Source: Pteria penguin
Taxonomy: Eukaryota; Mollusca; Bivalvia; Pterioida; Pteriidae
Direction of reading: 5' to 3'
DNA: 64,000 bases
Assembly (NCBI GenBank): GCA_035048485.1
Contig: CM068582.1
Coordinates: 13,620,001-13,684,000, forward strand
The first letter of the stretch is position 1. Each line of letters starts with the position of its first letter. A program made the position numbers and the translations under genes. Positions 46,601-56,400 of the stretch are shown one piece after another. Below the pieces are notes generated by a model. That model saw only the letters and a program-made list of their open reading frames with translations, searched no databases and was not told the origin of the DNA.

Positions 46601-48695
46601 CAAATGGTGAACCAAGTAATTTGTAAGGCCCTGGGTTCGATTACGACTTTCGACTAATTTTCCTTAAATGATTCATCATCTTCTGCTTCCCTGTCTGTCC
46701 TTCGGTTGAGACAGAATAAACAGGAAATGACGTAACACAACATAAAAATAAAACTAATATTTGTTGTGACAATGATACATTGCACAATAGATTTTAACAG
46801 AACTTGACTAAAATCTATAAAAAGGAATAGATAAATATCTAATGTATCTAATTCGCAGGATGTAAAATTTGAATTGGTACCAAAGGAAAAAATATTATAT
46901 GGAAAAAACTATACAGTCGTACTCAAAGCAACAAATACTGGAGAGGATATTCGGACTCTGGATGGATGCATATCAACGAGTTCCGTGTATTACACTGGAG
47001 TAACACATGAGCTTATCAAGCGCAGAAAATTCCAAAATGTAAAGTTGAAACCAAAACAATGTAGGTAAAATTATATATCTTTTATTAAAATCTGTGGCTA
47101 CTACTATTTATACTACTACTACTACTATTATTACTTATACTAATACTACAGTCATTTTGTTTTCGTAGTTTTGAAGAGCAATAAAGCAACGATAAAGACA
47201 GAACAATGTCGATTTGATTTATATTTTTATAGCGACAGATATAACACTTGATGTGGGTTTTGAAGACTATGCAAATTGTATTGCTGAGCAGTGCCATCTG
47301 AAAATGTATTGCATGTGTCACGTGAGTGAGACGAATCAAGTCTACAACGGTCAAGATGACTTCCGTTTGTTAAAACCAGATATCAAAATCAAGGTAACTA
47401 TAAAAATGTATAAAATTAAAGTTTTTTTATGGACATTGCATCCTAGTTTTTTATTGACAGAATGATTTTAATATAAATAATAGCACATATAAGTAACATA
47501 TATCCATATATCTATTATTCACAGGTACTGTCAGAGCCAAAGGTTGGAAAAGAGACCAAAATTAATATTTCATTTAAAAACCCGTTGCAAGTGCCCCTTA
47601 TGAGATGCGAATTGGTGGTTGAAGGTCCTGGGCTTCAGAATCCGCTACAAATTAGAACAAAAAAGTAAGTAGTAATCTTAGCTACATTATAGATATTCAG
47701 ACATTTAGGAACTTTTCACGTTACCTGCGAAGCTGTAAAATTGAACGGAAAATTTTCTATCCAAATTTAATACGTCATAATGTAATTTGACGTCACTCAG
47801 ATCGGTATGGCGGGAATACATATCATTTTGCTGTCCAATATTACAGTTCCACTGTTAACATGAAAAGGTCTATTAAGGCATCATATTCAAATTATCTTTC
47901 CAAAATTCTTTACTCTAGTCTTTTGTCTGTAATTTCATATATTGAATACTTTCTTTTTACATTAAAACTAATAAATTACGCAATCGAGAATTTTTTGATT
48001 GGATAAACAAAATCATGCCTTGTAACTAGGAAGGTGACGTTTTCCACTAAGGGTTGTGTTTCAAAGTCATGAAAGTATTGTTTTAGATTTAGTGATAAAT
48101 TCAAAATAAAATGGGTTTAATCTTGGTCATTGATATATATTAAACAAATCATGATTGTCACCATTAACGACTCAATGCATATATGTGTAAACATAGACAT
48201 TTAAATCAATTTCATTTTTAGTGTTGTTTCAACATCGTGAGCTCCGTATCATATTTTTGTTTTCTCGATGCTGTTGATGCGTCGGTGCCTTTCTCCAACT
48301 ACATCATAGCACACTGTATTTCTGTTAATAAAGGTTCTAAACCCTTCATGTTTCAAATGGACATTTGATCATGACAAAATGATACATCTATCTTTTAAAG
48401 GTATACATTAATTTATTCAATATTAATACATAAAATGTTGGAATAAAGCTGACTTAAATTCGGTTTTTTCATCAAAATAGTAAGTGTGAAGACCACCTTT
48501 ACAAATTTAAAGTTTATATGAAATTAATATATGAACACGTGTGCTTACAGAATTGTAGAAAAAGATTCAAATTTTGACTACACCTTAACCCTCGTTCCGA
48601 GAAAAGCTGGTAAAAGACAGTTGCTGGTGAACGTGCAGTGTGATGAGATAGTAGATATCACAGGATCTGCTGAGATAGTCGTGAAAGCTTCATGA
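30570..48695 (+). CDS. transglutaminase, annulin/hemocyte type (whole gene span, 15 exons)
   Basis: Protein-glutamine gamma-glutamyltransferase: Ca2+-dependent cross-linking of glutamine to lysine side chains, used by invertebrates in clotting, wound closure and cuticle or epithelial matrix. Fifteen exons with consensus splice sites join into 2,283 nt, 760 residues, with every phase matching. Layout: Arg-rich N-terminal extension 1-53, N-terminal beta-sandwich about 54-200, catalytic core about 240-545, two C-terminal beta-barrels about 546-760. The triad is Cys328 (YGQCWVF), His389 (NFHVWNDVW) and Asp412 ([10 protein letters not shown]). Spacings of 61 and 23 match factor XIII closely. The transition-state Trp is W293 (VGRWDG). 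Likely Ca2+ ligands are N452, D454, E513 and E518. There is no signal peptide, as in annulin and hemocyte enzymes. Start choice: first ATG after an in-frame stop at 30,504. Oddity: intron 6 is a giant array of its own 5' splice site. Confidence 0.93.
31309..31574 (+). mobile_element. tRNA-derived SINE, copy 4 (full length)
   Basis: Complete element with A-box-like GTGGCCTAATGGTATCGCG, B-box GGGTTCGAGTCCC, the body and an AAACAAATCAATC tail. It is flanked by the perfect 14-bp duplication AATACATGCATTTC at 31,295-31,308 and 31,575-31,588. The head (GGTATCGCGCTCG) differs from copy 1 (GGATAAGGTGCTCG), so at least two subfamilies are present. It lies in intron 1 of the transglutaminase gene, sense orientation. 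Confidence 0.9.
32539..32705 (+). repeat. T-rich (TTTTG)n low-complexity tract
   Basis: T-rich tract with recurring TTTTG words. The Lys/Gln/Thr-rich open frame on the minus strand is a product of this composition. Confidence 0.85.
33783..34055 (-). mobile_element. tRNA-derived SINE, copy 5
   Basis: Minus orientation. The body has GATTATTTCACGTATATGG, CTTTGCAACGGAC and CGTGACACGGGACCTCGG, and a degraded head ends near 34,055. Flanks share 13 bp with one mismatch, AATATATGCA(T/C)TG, at 33,770-33,782 and 34,056-34,068. It lies just upstream of exon 2 of the transglutaminase gene. Confidence 0.85.
34231..34422 (+). CDS. transglutaminase exon 2
   Basis: Residues 54-117 with split Gly118. Acceptor TTTTTTTCAG, donor G/GTATTG (weaker than most). 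It begins the N-terminal beta-sandwich, with landmark [13 protein letters not shown], a signature of transglutaminase N domains. Confidence 0.93.
34578..34650 (+). repeat. (GT)n followed by a G run
   Basis: About 18 GT dinucleotides pass directly into a run of more than 20 G with one T, within intron 2 of the transglutaminase gene. Confidence 0.95.
34980..35237 (+). CDS. transglutaminase exon 3
   Basis: Residues 118-203 with split Asp204. Acceptor TTCAG, donor G/GTATAG. It completes the beta-sandwich; landmarks are [10 protein letters not shown] near the start and YLLYNPWCK at the end. The LxNPWC motif precedes the catalytic core throughout the family. Confidence 0.94.
35590..35880 (+). repeat. 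G/T-rich low-complexity tract
   Basis: Alternating runs of T and G followed by TTTATTTATTTA. Overlapping Phe/Gly/Val-rich open frames here are artefacts. Confidence 0.85.
35960..36115 (+). mobile_element. second tRNA-headed SINE-like element
   Basis: GTGGCTAAGAGCTCG resembles an A-box region and GGGTACGATTCCCGG a B-box. The 3' part, AGAACAGTGAAAGCGACATG followed by AAACCTCTATAAAACC, differs from the main SINE family, so this appears to be another family. No target duplication was established. Confidence 0.5.
36499..36617 (+). CDS. transglutaminase exon 4
   Basis: Residues 204-243. Acceptor TTTCAG, donor CAG/GTTTGT, leaving in phase 0. It encodes the linker into the core; landmark [14 protein letters not shown], ending WNFGQ. 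Confidence 0.93.
37194..37301 (+). CDS. transglutaminase exon 5
   Basis: Residues 244-279, phase 0 at both ends. Acceptor TTTTTCAG, donor TTG/GTATCG. It encodes [14 protein letters not shown] and [14 protein letters not shown]. An RGD tripeptide is present; whether it is exposed for integrin binding cannot be judged here. Confidence 0.92.
37340..37412 (+). repeat. (TTC)n microsatellite
   Basis: Polypyrimidine TTC/CTT triplets over about 70 bp at the start of transglutaminase intron 5. Confidence 0.93.
38090..38264 (+). CDS. transglutaminase exon 6 (active-site Cys)
   Basis: Residues 280-337 with split Leu338. It contains [12 protein letters not shown] (transition-state Trp293), GSVKILQEY and [10 protein letters not shown] with nucleophile Cys328. 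The donor is ACGT/GTAAGTATC. The same GTAAGTATC starts each following 37-bp repeat, so choice of this first donor cannot depend on the local donor sequence alone. If the donor is missed, the frame runs [10 protein letters not shown] and stops in the first repeat. Confidence 0.94.
38265..42690 (+). repeat. 37-bp minisatellite built on the intron 6 5' splice site, ~119 units
   Basis: Units of 37 bp start GTAAGTATCATATCCAGGGT and continue TATCATCTCTAGATAGT, with common variants at a few sites (CCAGGG/CTAGGG, TTA/CTA/TCA, TAGAT/TAAAT/TAGGT). The first unit begins at the exon 6 donor itself. The array covers 4.4 kb, about 119 units by length. Nearly all units keep GTAAGTAT, which pairs with eight consecutive bases of the U1 snRNA 5' end. 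The few altered ones include GTAAGTTTC near 40,136, 40,950 and 42,504, and GTAAATATC near 40,209 and 41,023. Longer blocks are duplicated within the array. There are no spacers, so it is not a CRISPR. Confidence 0.97.
42760..42935 (+). mobile_element. tRNA-derived SINE, copy 6 (3' truncated)
   Basis: GAGCCGGTCAGTGGATGAGG, GTGCTCGGCTCTCGACCGAG and AACCGAGGTCCCTTGTCACG, then the body to GGGTGGATCCGTTGCAAAG; the tail is missing. It lies in transglutaminase intron 6 just past the 37-bp array. Confidence 0.8.
43237..43381 (+). CDS. transglutaminase exon 7
   Basis: Residues 338-385 with split Trp386. Acceptor ATTATAG, donor TG/GTATGT. It encodes [20 protein letters not shown], the conserved strand and loop after the catalytic helix. 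Confidence 0.94.
44202..44305 (+). CDS. transglutaminase exon 8 (catalytic His and Asp)
   Basis: Residues 386-420 with split Gly421. Acceptor TTACAG, donor GAAG/GTAAAC. It encodes [16 protein letters not shown] (His389) and [12 protein letters not shown] (Asp412), two of the three catalytic residues. Confidence 0.95.
44730..44892 (+). CDS. transglutaminase exon 9
   Basis: Residues 421-474 with split Ser475. Acceptor CATTTTAG, donor AG/GTAGGT. It encodes [17 protein letters not shown] and [13 protein letters not shown]. Asn452 and Asp454 align with main Ca2+-site residues of factor XIII (from memory). Confidence 0.94.
45053..45168 (+). CDS. transglutaminase exon 10
   Basis: Residues 475-513 with split Asp514. 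Acceptor TTTCAAG, donor GAAG/GTCAGC. It encodes [11 protein letters not shown] and [12 protein letters not shown]; Glu513 aligns with a Ca2+ ligand. An insertion of about ten residues relative to vertebrate enzymes (around [10 protein letters not shown]) is visible. Confidence 0.92.
45695..45789 (+). CDS. transglutaminase exon 11
   Basis: Residues 514-545, leaving in phase 0. Acceptor ACAACAG, donor AAG/GTCAGA. It encodes [12 protein letters not shown]; Glu518 completes the predicted Ca2+ site, and the chain then leaves the core. Confidence 0.9.
46330..46530 (+). repeat. interspersed element 'family X', copy c (diverged)
   Basis: ACAGGAGAGTTACAGAACAA leads into the family core in altered form (GTAACGATTTAGGAAGGTCC, then AATTGGCGTGGTTAACTCG). 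It lies in transglutaminase intron 11, plus orientation. Confidence 0.6.
46590..46740 (+). mobile_element. degenerate tRNA-headed SINE-like fragment
   Basis: GGGTTCGATTACG is a B-box-like word followed by CTTCGGTTGAGACAGAATAA, as in the SINE body. The rest is too diverged to align by eye. Confidence 0.4.
46859..47060 (+). CDS. transglutaminase exon 12
   Basis: Residues 546-612 with split Ser613. Acceptor TTCGCAG. The donor must be CAAT/GTAGGT; the alternative GTAAAA four bases later leads to a stop in exon 13. It encodes the first C-terminal beta-barrel ([20 protein letters not shown]). Confidence 0.9.
47233..47393 (+). CDS. transglutaminase exon 13
   Basis: Residues 613-666, leaving in phase 0 at AAG/GTAACT. 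Acceptor TTTTATAG. It encodes [19 protein letters not shown] and a Cys-rich stretch, completing the first barrel. Confidence 0.9.
47525..47664 (+). CDS. transglutaminase exon 14
   Basis: Residues 667-712 with split Lys713. Acceptor TTCACAG, donor AAAA/GTAAGT. It encodes the second barrel ([16 protein letters not shown], then [11 protein letters not shown]). Confidence 0.93.
48551..48695 (+). CDS. transglutaminase exon 15 (C-terminus)
   Basis: Residues 713-760 and the TGA at 48,693-48,695. Acceptor GCTTACAG. It encodes [18 protein letters not shown] and ends EIVVKAS, the last strands of barrel 2. Confidence 0.93.
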
Positions 48696-48828
48696 TTCTT
48701 GCAACTTTTCATATTCAATAAGTAATGCTTTTATTGATATATTGTACGCTAGTTTCATATACTAAAGTAGGTACATGTAATTGCATAGAGTTTGTGTGAT
48801 ACAATATTGCTTTTATTTTTTGTATTTT

Positions 48829-48834
48829 AATAAA
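48829..48834 (+). other. polyadenylation signal of the transglutaminase gene
   Basis: AATAAA 134 bp after the stop codon, followed by T-rich sequence. This gives a short 3' UTR. Confidence 0.6.
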
Positions 48835-48859
48835 GAAATATTTTTATATTTGTTTATTT

Positions 48860-51800
48860 TATTTATATTTAGATACATAATTTCACGGGATCGAACTTTT
48901 TAAAGAAATGACTCGTACCCACTACCGCTTGTATGTCATGTTACAGCCTAGCTATTATTGTAACATACATTTTCTGAGAAAGTACATGAGGAATGTTAGG
49001 AATAGTCCTATAATCACGAGCTCTGTCTATAACTAAGGAACTCGCCAAATACACTTGACCGCTTTAAGATCTACACAATACGCAATTTTTTAGTAAGAAG
49101 ATGTCCGAAACATTCCGAATGTATTATGGGCTATGGCTTTTGTTTTAAGGTAAGTAGTAATGCGAAGTTCCGGTTATACATAACTAATATCATTGCAAAT
49201 ATATGAATATCAGCATTTGAATTCACTGGAGAAGCATAATTATGTAGATGAAATATTTTAGATTATTTTCTTACTTTAAGCCATAATCATAGGAAAACAA
49301 AAGATCGGAAAAGATTTGAGATATATCCCGAGTGATATATCGCTTGCATAGTAACTTGTCTTAATCATCTTAGCGTTTGAGAAAGAAAGTCATTCCTAAA
49401 ACCATGATGAAGACATCTAAACTAACAAAAACATTCGTCATGTCAAAGACAGCTTGAACTTTTATTTGTATTTCTTGTTATTATAATTATTTTTGGGTTT
49501 GCTTACCCATTTGGATTCTGACTCGTGATGTTAGATGTCATATCTGACACCACATCTCTGAGCTTATTCAAAATTCGATGCTATAAACATAAACATTTTA
49601 ATGTCCTTTAAACTGACAACATAGATATAAGGTGAGTTACAGCTTCTAGACAACTGACAATAACAAAGTCAGAAGTCAGAAATTACGCTACAATATTAAG
49701 GATAAGGTGTGATAACCTACTCCTGCAGGGGTTAAATCTGTGATGTGGAGGGGGCAGAATTCTTGACATTTGTACCATTTCTCAGTATTCCACATTCTCC
49801 AGTACTTAAATATTACCGGATGTTTGAGGTGTTTCGGATAATGTACATTTTAACAAATAGAATTATGTACAACAATAATGACAAATACATTGTTAATATC
49901 TTAAATAAAAGAAATCGAAAAAGACATGAAGTAATTAAATATTATTTTATTCAACAAAATGGAATGAAATGTTTACGTTACACAATTAAAATCTATTAAC
50001 AATCCAGATAATGTATATAAACTTTGTATCTTGGTACAAATATGGTGATTTAACAACAATGAAAATTCTAGTATATGATGCATATGCATGCATTATCAAT
50101 AATTAAAAATGAGATTACTGTAAAATAGTTTAAATCAATGTTAGGTTTTAATCACATACCTTTATGTTCATTGATATATTGCCTATTACTTTACAGCTTT
50201 GATATGTCTCACTTGCCCAAAATTTGTATGAAATGTTATCAAAATCACTCTGTACCGTACCTACATGTTTTGACATTATCTGTAAATCTATAGTTTATTC
50301 TTCCCTATGCAATCCTTTTCTCGGGTGTCATTTAAGTCTTATGAAATATTAGTACCTCACGCATAGTACTCAAAAAATGGGAAATTTGATAATAGGAGGT
50401 ATTGAATAAATAAATATAAAACAAAAGATTTTTTAATATTCATACAAATTCCTTTCTCTATTTATAAAAAATAACGATGTATTTATATTATATTTTGATA
50501 AATACTAAGAATCATCCCTGATTGCATTTTGTATTCTAAGTGCAATTATGTAATATAATATATAATATTCAATATTATGAATGCATCAATTAGCATGACA
50601 TCACCAGATATCCATTATCATGAATGAATCTGATATACATCGTACATTTTCAACATCATGAATGCATTTTATAATGCATAGAATAATTTCGATGACTATA
50701 ATAAAGATTAAATAAGTTCAAATATAAGATTGTATAGCAAGTGCTGCAAGTATAGTTACTCTATGTACAATACACAAATTATGATATAGGTAACAATTAT
50801 TTCTTTTATTATTTACAACATACCTAATTAAAAGATATAAGAAACAATGATTTTTAAATACCATCACAGGTGCACTGATGTTAAAATTCCCGCCTATCAT
50901 GCGATAATGTATGATATATAAAAAGGTTAAATACAGTAAAAAAGATATTTTGGTTACTACTTATATACAATTTTCTCAAAAGATATCAGTCAATTATTAC
51001 GCTTAATTATATACAATAAATTATATCAATATATAAAAACAAACAATGTAATCATGATAGAAGGTTACATCTGAGAAGCCATCCAGTGACACACGAATCA
51101 CTTCAATGTATAGTTTAGATAGATATTTGACATAATGGGTTGAAAAATTAGATTTATAATTTCATTAATGACATAACATAAATTGTGTTTAGGTACTGAT
51201 ATATACAAGGTGATATGTATCGACGAAAAAAAAACGAAAGAAGAAAAAAAGACAAAAATGTGTAATAACGATGAAATTGTATATACATGTACTGTACAAT
51301 CTTCACTCGTTAAATTAATTTAATTTTTATGTTTATATATGTTAGTATAATATGATCGTATTAAAATGATCGTTGCATGTGTCGTCGAAAAATATTGCTA
51401 AGGTGTATTACTACATTATTTATATCAAAAAGGTATTCATCACCGACTGTTATCCATGTGGAGAGAAGCGTTGTATATTGACGGAATTACTTCATCACTG
51501 CGAATGTTACTGGTATGTTTTGTCTTTGACTCTGAAAAATCATGAAAACAAAAATCTTTTTAAAACAATGAATGTATTTATCATCAAGTGTACAGGAAAA
51601 CAGAGACTTCCATTTAACGATTTGAGGAAATATACAGATGGTTTCTTTATAAATTTAGCAGTCTTTAAACATAAATTACATTGTATGAATTAGAGGCAAT
51701 GCATAATGTATTGATTTTTAGTTTATTAAAATAAATAAATACATAACTGAATGAATAGATTAAAAGTATTTATGTCACAAAATAAATGATATCCAAGAGT

Positions 51801-53320
51801 AATTGAGTACAAATATGCTGTATGTAATTATTTACTTTTGTCTATCTTGTGACGTTATGTTACAAAATCCGAAATATTTTACCTTAAGTAACGTCAATAC
51901 GGACATAAGAGGACAATATATCGATAACGTAATATGGTTTATTAGCGCTACTATATGTTAGGTTTTACAACAGAAATCTTCTATAGCATAATTATATAAT
52001 TTGGATGTCTTTTGACAACAACTCAGTATTTTATTTATTATGAAATGATATTGAATTTGTGGTAAGTAGTTCTTGTAATTAGCAATTGAATCTACAACGT
52101 TCAAATCTCCATACACTTGTTGTGGTTGAAAAAATAGGCGTTTACGGAATAGTATAACATTATTTATTGACAATATATACTTCACTCTTGCACCAATTCG
52201 TATAAATTTACATCATAAACATTTCAACTATTATATCACATTATTCTACAAGACATTTAGCAAATTACATGGTGAGGTAGAAACAGTAAAGTGCAGCGAT
52301 GTCTAACAGGTCAATACGAATTGTTATTTGTTGTTGTTTTTTGTTGTTGTTGTTGTTTCTGTTTTTTATTTTTTGGTTTAAAAAAAAGGAGCAACATTGG
52401 GACAACATACAACAGTATCATATGGAACTATACATTGTGTAAAAAAATAGAATATAGATACTGCCCCATTAAGGATGTCAGGAAATCGTAAATAAGTTGT
52501 AAGCATCTCCTGTTTGCTTAGCCCAAATAATGATGAATGCTAAAATGTACAGACGATGGAAACGATACCGAATTGAGATGAATGTTTACTGACACGATAC
52601 AGAAAGTACCACAGAAACACACACTATCAGAACTAGAATATAGTAACATTGCAATTAAACCCGTCGATGAAAACTGAAGAGCAAGATATATATGTAACGA
52701 TATGTTAATAAAAATTGTATTAGATCGAGAAATTGTGGATTTGACAACGCCATACTCCACTGCACATATTTCTGATGAGTGGCATTATGACCAACATCAC
52801 TTACCTTGAAAGGAGAACTGGTGGTTATGTTTTGACAGGTGGTATTACTGATCTTCTCGATGACCTTGGGAATAAAGTTTTATTCATGAAAACGTTGAAT
52901 ATAAGAACTCTAACTCGCCATTTAAATGTAAGCGATTTATTATAATTTAAAACAAACATGTACAAAAACACAAAGTCTTGTGATGGTAAATATAATTCCA
53001 CAGTAGTAACAAAATGAGTACAACAATGCAACAAAAATATTTTATGTGTATTGCAATATTACAAAATAATTTATTAACGATTAATGTATATAAGTGTATA
53101 TGAAGTGTTACTTAAATGATAAATGAGAACCGTATAATAAAGATTTGTATAAATTGATATATTTTTGAAACATTTATGACCAACATAATGATATTTTGTA
53201 TTTACTGTAAATAGTCGATTAAAACTTTATTAAAAGTTGTAAATCTATGAATAGTCAGACTATTGTTAGATATGAAGTCATTCAGTTAGTAATTCTGGTG
53301 TAGAAGCCATGGGGAAGTCT
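48860..53320. other. convergent intergenic region
   Basis: AT-rich DNA between the 3' ends of the transglutaminase and potassium-channel beta genes. It probably contains the minus-strand 3' UTR of the latter at its right side. Short open frames (49,745-49,999, 51,373-51,693, 52,518-52,760) show no domain or splice context. Confidence 0.5.
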
Positions 53321-53407
53321 TCACCTTGCCAGCATGTCCTTTCTCGGTTTATTTCCTAGAATCTTGTCAATTTCATTCATAACTGAAGATGACATTTTAG
53401 GAATCCA
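53321..53407 (-). CDS. KCNAB: KCNAB last coding exon
   Basis: Acceptor TTTCAG, phase 0, 28 codons and TGA. It encodes [19 protein letters not shown], the conserved C-terminal helix of Kv beta, and ends RKDMLAR. Confidence 0.93.
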   Translation of the reverse strand, partial: WIPKMSSSVMNEIDKILGNKPRKDMLAR

Positions 53408-56400
53408 CTGAAATGTCAAAAGATTATCTTTTAAAGTTTTAAAATCCAAACAGAATTAACAAGATTAACCATTCATTTATACTCCTAGTAACGAACCCTT
53501 ATCAGTGGGGTTATAGCCAAACGAAATGTAAATTGAAAAGTTGAAATATTCAAACTGTGAATGAAAGTATTGAAAGATGACTGGGTTGTCCTGATATGAA
53601 AATATGCTTATGAATCTATATGTGGGTATATGGAGAAGTAACACTGTTTGGGTCAGGTACGCCGTATGAATCCCAGTTTATTAAGCTACACAGCAAGCAA
53701 GCGAAATAAGTCTGGTTTGATGTTCATTAATGAAGTAATATCACCGATATCAGAATAAAAAAGCCGGAGGCCATAAACCCTTCAAAAGCAATGCTACAAT
53801 TCTTGATTGAAACCCATGCCATTGTCATAGTATAATTAACATTTAACGATAACAATGGTATGCAGAAAAAAGAAAGGGACAGATGTCAGAATAATACCAC
53901 ACTGTAATCCAATCTTTTAAATTCTTTGACATACTCTAGCCAAAGTTGACATCAATAAGCAGCAATATGAACACATTTTTGAAGGAAAACCAGTACATCG
54001 CTGTGGTGAAGTGTTATTTCTTATAGAATCTACATGTTCTTACTTGAATTGCTTGTATATTAGAACATAGCTGATCAACAGTCGATGCGCCGAGTATAAC
54101 ACTATGTACATTTTCATTCTTCAGACACCAGGCTGAAAATATTAATAAATATTCGAATAAATATACGTCATAATTGTGCGCACCAGATGCGCCAAATGAG
54201 TGGAATTCTAGTAATATATAAATAAATGTATCTGAAGAGCAGAGTTTAAACCAAAGTGGACGAAAAGTGAAAAAAGAACCGATTCATCGGGATGGTTTTG
54301 GAATTTAAAAGAAGAGTTTTGAAATACACAGTAGATATGTTAAATACAATAATTTACATTTCCGTGTCACATTGACTTTGATCATGTTTCCCCAATGGAC
54401 ATTGATGGAGTTTTGAAAATGAGCTGAGAGAACAGATACACAAATGGACTAATCGACTCCTGTTAAATATCAATACACAAAAAATTCTCGAAGACTTGTA
54501 CATAATGCATAATTACAGATTAAAAGAAAGTGGGCTTCTCTTGATGAAATACTACTACCTTGATAACGAAAAAAAAACCCAAAAAGCAAACTGATCCAAA
54601 CTTGAAATTTACATTATTGTTCAATCACATACATTTGTATACATGTACATGTTACCTATTGCAAGCTGAGACATGGAACAACCTATTTTATCTGCAACTA
54701 CTGATAACTCTCTGAGTTTGGCTTGCTGCTTTCGACCATCTTCTCCTAGTATTTTTTCCTTTAACCAAGCGTAGCCCTGAATGAAAAATGGTGTTTATAT
54801 TAAAAAATTAAAAACGACTTATACTAGTTCCGAATGTCCTGGCTAATATTAACAAAATTAAGGGAATGAATTTGTCCGTTATCACATGATATGGGCGAAA
54901 TTCTTAAGGATATTAATTTCAACAAAATATTCACAAATGAACAAGTCATTGGGATCTCTACTGAAACACAACTACACAAACTCTTCTAATTGTAATAAAA
55001 TTATGTGATTGAAACGTCCACGCTATGGTTATGTTTCTAACTGAAAGCGAAAACTCGGAATTAGTCTATTATTCTCCTCATTTAGTACAAAGATTTAGTT
55101 ATGAATACCATATCACAATGTATAAATATGCCAGAAAGGGGGAAATCTGTATGGTGGAAGTAAAGCTTGTAAAATGAGCACAATAGAAAACATAAGAAAG
55201 ATATTTGTTTGCTCTACATTTACTAATGTAAATAATTAACACAGAACTTTTTCAAGATTTTTATTTTCACCATCAAAGTTTTGCTGGGAGGAGTTAACGA
55301 TTAGTGCTTTATACTGACCTTGTGGTGATTAGCTCATTATAATGCAAGGGTGCAACCATTGGCAAGATGTTGAGCCAGTAATCGTAGCAAGTATTAATTC
55401 AGTGGTTTATGCATTGACAAGTCCAGCATTTTCTTATGCATATTTTTAAATTTAATGAGTAGCCGTAATATGCAGTTTCCCAGTCTAACTTTGTATTTAT
55501 ATAGTTGAATCAGAATAAAACTCATATTGGTACTTTAACAAATAAAACCCTCCACTTCTTACCTTTAACGCTGCTCGGGAATATATTGGTACACCGTCAT
55601 CATATTTCCCGGTTAAAATACCACCTGCCAATGGAGACCAGGTAATTGTTCCTACACCTATAAGTACACAGAAAACAAATTAAATAAAAGCTCGAACATA
55701 AACTTGATATCTTTCAATTTGATATCACTGATTGTAATCACGTTAAGTCTAACAGAATTACACATAACTAAATTGGTATCTAAAAGGGAAAGGGAAAGAG
55801 AAGGGCAAAAGTCACCAAGGAGATGTACAATAAAACTTTGTAACAAAGAGAAAACAGAAAACATCTGACAAAGCTATATGACACAAATCACCAAGGACAT
55901 GCACACAAAACATGACAATAGTAGAATATACACGGAAAACGACATTACAAAAATATTCAATTGTGCTGCGGTTACCATACCGACTTAGGACGGTAAATTG
56001 AAGTAACAAACGTCACTCAATTGGTGTGGGTAACCGGTTTACGGGCGCCAACCATCCCACTCACCGCAAAAGCAGCACAATCAAAGGACACACATTTAAA
56101 AATTTACAAGTAATCCTCCATATAGAGAACAAGGATCAACAGGTTTCTCGAGAAGAAAGGTCATAAAATTTTATTACACACGAAACGTTTATAGAATAAT
56201 ATGTTGCAATCAAAAATATGTAAGGCGACATCAACAGAAGTAAACCGTGCTCTGCCCATCAGTAAGCGAGCTCAGATTTAATGAAATACATGCAATGACA
56301 TTACCAAAATATTGATTGTACGATTCGATACCGACTCAGCACGGTCTATTGAGTAACAAACGGTACTCAATTGGTGCGGTTGGTGCTAAATGATAATGAG

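Noticed and set aside
47061..47066. Alternative exon 12 donor GTAAAA at 47,065
   Set aside because: Using it puts exon 13 in a frame with an early stop; GTAGGT at 47,061 keeps the conserved barrel sequence in frame.
51373..51693. 106-residue plus-strand open frame in the convergent intergenic region
   Set aside because: AT-rich, no recognisable motif, no promoter or splice context, and antisense to the probable KCNAB 3' UTR.
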